A stretch of DNA of 64,000 bases from CALLMM01 sp964429855. GTDB taxonomy: Bacteria > Armatimonadota > Chthonomonadetes > Chthonomonadales > CAJBBX01. Location of the stretch: positions 37,587 to 101,586 of the forward strand of contig CAYSDM010000007.1 of assembly GCA_964429855.1 (NCBI GenBank), given 5' to 3'. Made by a program: the position numbers and the translations under genes. The notes beneath the pieces were generated by a model. It did no database searches. It saw only the letters and a list, made by a program, of their open reading frames with translations, and was not told the origin of the DNA. The first letter of the stretch is position 1; each line of letters starts with the position of its first letter. Positions 59,543 to 64,000 of the stretch are shown here, piece after piece.

Positions 59543-61056
59543 ATGTACAGGCACTATGTATCTGGACTGATTATCATCCTGCTGCTTGGCTTTCTCGCAA
59601 TGCCTGGCAGAGGCGACTCCTTTATAACCCGTGAGATGCGAAAAGAGGATTCGCGTTTGGAAAGACACTCTTCCATGCTGAAATATATCTAGCAGAGTTA
59701 CTGGAAGAGTTGACCGGGAAGACTGGAGTGTCTCTGAGCATCGGAGAGCGGAATGCCCTTTCGGGCGTTCCGCTTCTGGTCTATGTAGAAGAGACGCCGC
59801 TGGCAGATGTTCTGAATGCGCTCTGGTCGCAGATGGGATATCTCAAGGCGCTCTGGAGTTGGGAGAGAACCGGAGAGACATCACCATATTCGTATCGTTT
59901 TGTCCCCTCACTCGCTGCGAAACGACTATCTGCCATGATGAAGGATGAGGTGTTCTCCACCTTCGAGAAACAGGTAAAACGCCTGATAGATGCGGCAAGG
60001 ATGACTCCCGAAGAACGCAAAAACTTACAGGGAGACAATCTCACGCCGGACTATGTTCTGAATGATGATAGATGTCGCGAGGGGATCAAAATCCTTGCAG
60101 ATAATCTTACTCCTTCCATGCAGCAAAGCGTATTAAGAGGGAAGAAAGAGATAACGGTTCCGATAGATCAGTTATCGGAGGCGGGAAAAAAGTATGTTCA
60201 ACGGGAACTTGATCTGTATAATGATCGTGAAGCAAAGCCAAAATGGGTACGTTTTTCAACAGTGCGCATGGATTCGTTCGTCACCCCTGTCCTGATGATG
60301 GCTATTGAGGGAAAAGGCAGCTATGGTTATGCAGGCGGTGTGCCCCTTGACAGAGCAATACGATCAGAGATGGATGAAGGTTGGATGCTGCCCGGCGACA
60401 CGCGGGACAATGCGCTATCGAAGTCCAGGATAGCCCCTTCTCGCGAAGACGTAGTCAGGCGGCTGAAGGTCTTTACCGGCTTTGAACTGGAGCGGCGTCT
60501 GGCGGAAGTGCCTCTCTCAGTTCCCGTTGCCATCATCGCGTTGCTGCCCGCAAATCAGGATGATCCCGGCACTCCCGCAGGCTTGACTGTGGACGCCTAT
60601 TTACGGAAGCTGAAAGAGGGTGTGCAACCGATACTGTTCAAATGGCATGGAGACGTTTTGTTGCTGCGATTCGCTTCCTGGTTCTGGGAGGATGAACGGT
60701 TTATTCCATACGACATAATCCGGCGACTGCGGCGTCTGGTGCAGCGTCCCGGCGAACTCCCGCTGACCGAACTGCTGAGACTTGCAGCCGAGTTAACATC
60801 AGGGCAGCTAAGACAGTTGGAGCGCTCCTTGCCTGTCTTGCATGGTCTGACAAAGATTCAACGACATCTCGTTTTCTGCGCCCGGAATCCCGCCGTGATG
60901 AGTATGGAAGGGGCTGAGATCGTACCGGAGATGGTAGAGGAGATAGAGAAGATGGGGATTCCCTATCGAACCTTCTATGCAGAAGGAGGCGGGCGCATTC
61001 AGATAAAAGAGCAGCCGGCATCTCGAAACAGCGCTCTCTCCCTCATCTATCTATGA
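59543..61056 (+). pseudogene. exported protein of unknown function, frameshifted just after the signal peptide
   Basis: A signal peptide starts at ATG 59543 (or 59534): MYRHYVSGLIIILLLGFLAM. Its frame runs to TAG at 59690-59692. The body is open in the next frame from about 59635: DAKRGFAFGKTLFHAEIYL, LAELLEELTGKTGVSLSIGE, then on to 61056. Loss of one G in GAGGAT (now GAGAT, about 59633-59637) explains the break. The 'LLEELTGKTGVSLSI...GVPLLVYVEETPLADVLNAL' pattern resembles the beta-alpha repeats of secretin-type N domains, but nothing confirms a secretin. Its end overlaps the channel gene by 4 bases. Confidence 0.65.
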
Positions 61057-62768
61057 CCGATCACTATATTGTCTGCGGCATGGGAAACGTCGGGTATCGG
61101 ATCGTCCGGCTGCTGTGGCAGTTGGGCTTGCCGGTAACCGTCATCACGCTGGGACAGCGCGAAGAGTGGAAACGGATCGGGGAGGAGGAGGGCATTGACC
61201 TGATTCAGGGCGATGCCCGCGATGAACATCTGCTGGCGCAGGCAGGGCTTCAGCACGCGCGCGCCCTGATAATCGCCACCGATCAGGATCTGATCAATAT
61301 CGAGATCGCCTTCGACGCCCGCCAGCAGCGCGCCGACCTGCCCATTGTCCTGCGCCTCTTCGACCAGAACCTGGCGCGGCAGATGGAATCGGGGTTTCAA
61401 CTGCGCCGCGCCCTGGCGATGTCCGCTCTTTCCGCGCCCTCGTTCGCCGTCGCCGCGCTCAGCGATGAGGCGCTCTGCGCGTTTCAGCAGGACAGCGTTC
61501 CCTATGTGATTCGCAGCCTGATGGTAAAGGAGGGGGACGCGCTGGACGGAAAGACCGCGCGCCAGATCGCGGACCGGCAGTTCGTGACCCTGATGCTGGA
61601 GCGCGGCGAGGAACCGGCCCGAATCGCGCCCGACCCGGAGACCGTCTTCGCACCCGGCGACCATGTGACGCTGATCGGCAGAAAGGAGGAGTGGAGCCGC
61701 TCCTTTCCTTCCTCCAGACGCGCCGCGCATACCCCGTCTCCCCTGCAGCGGATCGGTCGTTTCCTGCGTCAGCATCTCGCGCCGCGCCACATGATCGAGT
61801 TCGTTCAGAAGATGTGGAGCAGCACCTCCCTGCCGCTTCGCGCCGTCTTCCTCACGCTGATCACTCTCGTCATCCTGAATGTCTTCATCTTCCAGTACGC
61901 TATGAATCTGCGGTTTGTGGATGCGCTCTACTTTATCCTCAGCATGGTGACGGTCGCCAGTTACGGCGATATCAGTCTGGCGAACGCCTCCGCCCCGCTG
62001 AAGCTCTACACCTGTCTGGTGATGCTGCTGGGATCGGCGACGCTTGCGGTACTCTACACCATCATCACCGACTTCGTCATCACCGCGCGATTCCGGCAGA
62101 TCGGCGGACGGCAGCGCATTCCGGAAGAGGGACATATCGTGGTGGTCGGGCTGGGAAACGTCGGCTACCGCATTGTCGAGGAGCTTGTGCGGGCGGAGGA
62201 AGAGCTGGTCGCCATTCAACTGAACCCGGACGGGCAGTTTGTGCAGTCCGTGCGCGACATGAAGAGGACGCAGGTGATCATCGGGGATGCCCGACTGCCC
62301 GATACCCTGAAAGCCGCCAATGCCGGGAAAGCGCGCGCCGTGATCGCCGCCACCAGCGACGACGCCGTAAATCTCAGCGTCGGCTTCACTGCCCGGCAGA
62401 TGAACGCCGAGGCGCAGATCGTTCTGCGCCTCTTCTCGCCCGATTTCGCGCGCAAAGTGCGAACCACGATTCAGATGCAGGCTTACAGTCCCGCGAGCCT
62501 CGCCGCACCCTCCTTTGTCGCCTCCGCGCTCTATGAGGGCGTGCGCGCCGCTTTTGTGCTGAATGAACGCCTCTTTATTTTGCATCAGCGCGCTGTCGGG
62601 GAGGAGTGGCATGGTCAGACGCCGGATCAACTGCGGCAGGGAGAGGAGGCGGTCGTACTGCTGCATCGTCGCGAAGGAGGCGGGGAGTTCCGCCGCCCCG
62701 CCGGGGACGCGCCGCTCAATCGTTCGGATCAGATTCAGGCGCTCGTATGGCACAAACTGCGCGCATGA
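61053..62768 (+). CDS. potassium-channel-like protein, RCK-pore-RCK, with an altered selectivity filter
   Basis: 571 residues from ATG 61053, overlapping the upstream stop. Order: RCK/TrkA-N 1 (1-125, nucleotide motif GMGNVG at 9-14), TrkA-C 1 (about 140-210), membrane helix 1 (262-282), pore loop, membrane helix 2 (318-345), RCK/TrkA-N 2 (360-480, GLGNVG at 366-371), then a second TrkA-C-like end. Ion-channel proteins normally start with the pore; here it is central. The filter reads TVASYGD (300-306) where channels have TTVGYGD, so the first Gly is Ser. It probably conducts K+ or another cation under nucleotide control. Confidence 0.85.
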   Translation: MTDHYIVCGMGNVGYRIVRLLWQLGLPVTVITLGQREEWKRIGEEEGIDLIQGDARDEHLLAQAGLQHARALIIATDQDLINIEIAFDARQQRADLPIVLRLFDQNLARQMESGFQLRRALAMSALSAPSFAVAALSDEALCAFQQDSVPYVIRSLMVKEGDALDGKTARQIADRQFVTLMLERGEEPARIAPDPETVFAPGDHVTLIGRKEEWSRSFPSSRRAAHTPSPLQRIGRFLRQHLAPRHMIEFVQKMWSSTSLPLRAVFLTLITLVILNVFIFQYAMNLRFVDALYFILSMVTVASYGDISLANASAPLKLYTCLVMLLGSATLAVLYTIITDFVITARFRQIGGRQRIPEEGHIVVVGLGNVGYRIVEELVRAEEELVAIQLNPDGQFVQSVRDMKRTQVIIGDARLPDTLKAANAGKARAVIAATSDDAVNLSVGFTARQMNAEAQIVLRLFSPDFARKVRTTIQMQAYSPASLAAPSFVASALYEGVRAAFVLNERLFILHQRAVGEEWHGQTPDQLRQGEEAVVLLHRREGGGEFRRPAGDAPLNRSDQIQALVWHKLRA

Positions 62769-62866
62769 GCGAAAAGAGCCGAATGCAGGGAGGAGTCCGG
62801 GCGCAAGCAGGCGAATCGTTCGGAACAGTCAGAGGCATTGCCGGTCGGCGAAGGAGAGGGAGTGAG

Positions 62867-63766
62867 ATGGAAGAGACCGCAGCATCCGCGCAGAACGCGC
62901 CGCTCGGAAGTCTGGAGGAGTGGGAGGAGTTCGTCAAGAGCCGCTACCCCGCAACCGACGGAAAACCGACGTTTCAGGCGACCAATCCCGATAAAAAGAG
63001 GGAGGAGTTTCGCAACTACGAGGCGGATGCGCGTCCGACCGTGCGCGAGTTCTACCGGCTGAACCATCGGCATCAGACGCTGGAGTTCGTGCGGGCGAAG
63101 CAGAAGGAGTTTCTGCCGCTGGATCGTCGGCGTATGGGCGTCTGGGAGGCGATGGAGTACCTGAACACGCTGGTGGACGACAGCGACCCCGACACCGACC
63201 TGAGCCAGTTGGAACATCTGCTTCAGACGGCGGAGCAGATTCGCCGCGATGGTCATCCGCGCTGGTTCATCCTCGCCGGTCTCATTCACGACCTGGGCAA
63301 GATTCTCTGTCTGTGGGGAGAGCCGCAGTGGGCAGTGGTGGGCGATACGTTCCCGGTCGGCTGCGCCTACTCGCCGACCATCGTCTTCCCGCACTTCTTT
63401 GAGGAGAACCCGGATTTTCAGGTTGCGGCGTATCAGACGCGGCTGGGCATCTATTCGGAGAACTGCGGCTTGAGGAACGTGCATCTCTCCTGGGGGCACG
63501 ATGAGTATCTCTATCATGTCGTGAAGGAGTACCTGCCCGAACCCGCGCTCTACATGATTCGCTATCACTCCTTCTATCCCTGGCATCGCGAGGGAGCCTA
63601 CGCCTATCTGACCGATGAAAAGGATCGGGAGATGCTGACCTGGGTGCAGGCGTTCAATCCCTACGATCTCTACACCAAGAGCCATGAACGCCCGGATGTC
63701 GCTGCGCTGCGCCCCTACTATGAGGAGTTAATCGCCGAGTACTTCCCGCCGACTCTGCGATGGTAG
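62867..63766 (+). CDS. myo-inositol oxygenase (MIOX)
   Basis: 299 residues from ATG 62867, behind AAGGAGAGGGAGTGAG. It opens the inositol ring with O2 to give D-glucuronate. All iron ligands of the mixed-valence diiron site can be read: His in EHLLQTAEQI, His-Asp in ILAGLIHDLGK, His in WGHDEYLYH, His in IRYHSFYPWH and Asp in NPYDLYTK. The close match along the chain (FRNYEADARPTVREFYRLNH; HQTLEFVRAKQKEF) supports a real MIOX. It is uncommon in bacteria. The following gene starts 11 bases later. Confidence 0.93.
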   Translation: MEETAASAQNAPLGSLEEWEEFVKSRYPATDGKPTFQATNPDKKREEFRNYEADARPTVREFYRLNHRHQTLEFVRAKQKEFLPLDRRRMGVWEAMEYLNTLVDDSDPDTDLSQLEHLLQTAEQIRRDGHPRWFILAGLIHDLGKILCLWGEPQWAVVGDTFPVGCAYSPTIVFPHFFEENPDFQVAAYQTRLGIYSENCGLRNVHLSWGHDEYLYHVVKEYLPEPALYMIRYHSFYPWHREGAYAYLTDEKDREMLTWVQAFNPYDLYTKSHERPDVAALRPYYEELIAEYFPPTLRW

Positions 63767-63777
63767 GAGGAGAGATC

Positions 63778-64000
63778 ATGCCTCAAGACAATTCTGCAAC
63801 GCCGTTATCCCGCCGGCAACTGGGCCGGATCGCCGTCGCGTCGTTGACAGGCGCGCTGACAGCCGCCGCACTGACCACTGAAGCGCAGGACCCCGCTACT
63901 GCGCCGGAGATACCCACCGACACGCGCCTTGCGGCCCTCGAGCGCAGTCTGGGAAGGACGCTCTCTGAAGAGCAGCGCAAGGAGATCCTGGCCTATATCC
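63778..64000 (+). CDS. Tat-exported protein, 3' partial
   Basis: Open from ATG 63778, 10 bases after an AGGAGGAGAG stretch, to the edge of the window (74 codons). A twin-arginine signal (LSRRQLGRIAVASLTGALTA) is followed by a short linker and LERSLGRTLSEEQRKEILAY, which continues out of view. Function cannot be named. Its position suggests it is cotranscribed with inositol oxygenase. Confidence 0.75.
   Translation, partial: MPQDNSATPLSRRQLGRIAVASLTGALTAAALTTEAQDPATAPEIPTDTRLAALERSLGRTLSEEQRKEILAYI

Noticed and set aside
61047..62753. A 568-codon open frame on the minus strand
   Set aside because: It lies wholly under the channel gene, whose domains are unmistakable; its protein is rich in Arg, His and Gln and has no recognisable motif. 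It is a shadow of GC-rich coding sequence.
1..64000. tRNA and rRNA genes
   Set aside because: I looked for T-loop and acceptor-stem patterns in the intergenic stretches and saw none that fold; no rRNA signature sequence was seen.

Overview
The window most likely comes from a GC-rich member of the Armatimonadota. The best evidence is the prepilin-like protein at 913-1578: its N-terminal methylation helix runs straight into the FPVFAQAREKARQ continuation that I associate with the large prepilin families of that phylum. Start codons are often GTG or TTG, with strong purine-rich ribosome binding sites and many 4-base ATGA/GTGA overlaps. Two runs of N (6179-6188 and 18801-18900) show this is a draft scaffold. 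Both lie inside genes and shift the apparent reading frame.

Layout. 1-8 kb: end of a probable aspartyl protease, a frameshifted DUF1080 protein, a prepilin-like protein behind a consensus promoter, a DnaJ-type zinc-finger membrane protein, a deacetylase/phosphodiester-glycosidase fusion coupled to a ComEC-like hydrolase, an OmpH/Skp-like chaperone and a DUF885 protein. 8-11 kb: two permeases and a binding protein of a ribose/rhamnose-type importer, with no ATPase. 11.2-12.6 kb (minus): rpsF-ssb-rpsR. 12.9-22.1 kb: a free double-ACT protein coupled to aspartokinase, then F-type ATP synthase genes (AtpZ/AtpI-like, a, c, b, b', delta, alpha). Two secreted paralogous proteins sit between delta and alpha, and a terminator follows alpha, so gamma, beta and epsilon are not here. 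22.2-26.8 kb: a second sugar importer and an L-rhamnonate-dehydratase-like enzyme. 26.9-32 kb: small proteins, a TolB-like propeller, a queuosine-precursor transporter, a sugar isomerase and a radical SAM protein.

32-41.4 kb holds an envelope/division-related set: a SteB/MctB-like protein, a GT2 glycosyltransferase and an MraY-like transferase at 32-34.5 kb, and SteA plus a nucleotidyltransferase on the other strand at 39.4-41.4 kb. Between them are two oxidoreductases, threonine aldolase, and a TerC-type exporter behind a clear yybP-ykoY (manganese) riboswitch. 41.5-45 kb is the known circularly permuted ATP-grasp / alpha-E / transglutaminase cluster. 45-57 kb carries an ABC-2 exporter, signal peptidase I, an ArsR regulator, an amidase, an RND pump, a CysZ-like protein, NDH-2 and a PilB/GspE ATPase. 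57.5-61 kb is a decayed accessory patch: an unknown secreted protein, a vestige of an IS256-type transposase start, an amber-split secreted protein and a frameshifted exported protein. 61-64 kb: an unusual RCK-pore-RCK potassium channel, inositol oxygenase and the start of a Tat-exported protein.

Themes: plant-polymer sugar use (rhamnose-type uptake, rhamnonate dehydratase, inositol oxygenase), envelope building, and energy and ion homeostasis. The observations most worth following up are the secreted repeat proteins inside the ATP synthase operon together with an insertion in subunit alpha, a c-subunit with a sodium-type ligand pattern, the double-ACT/aspartokinase pair, the potassium channel with an altered filter, and a structured leader next to a perfect CRP-type palindrome at 53.3-53.5 kb. 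No tRNA, rRNA or CRISPR array was seen.
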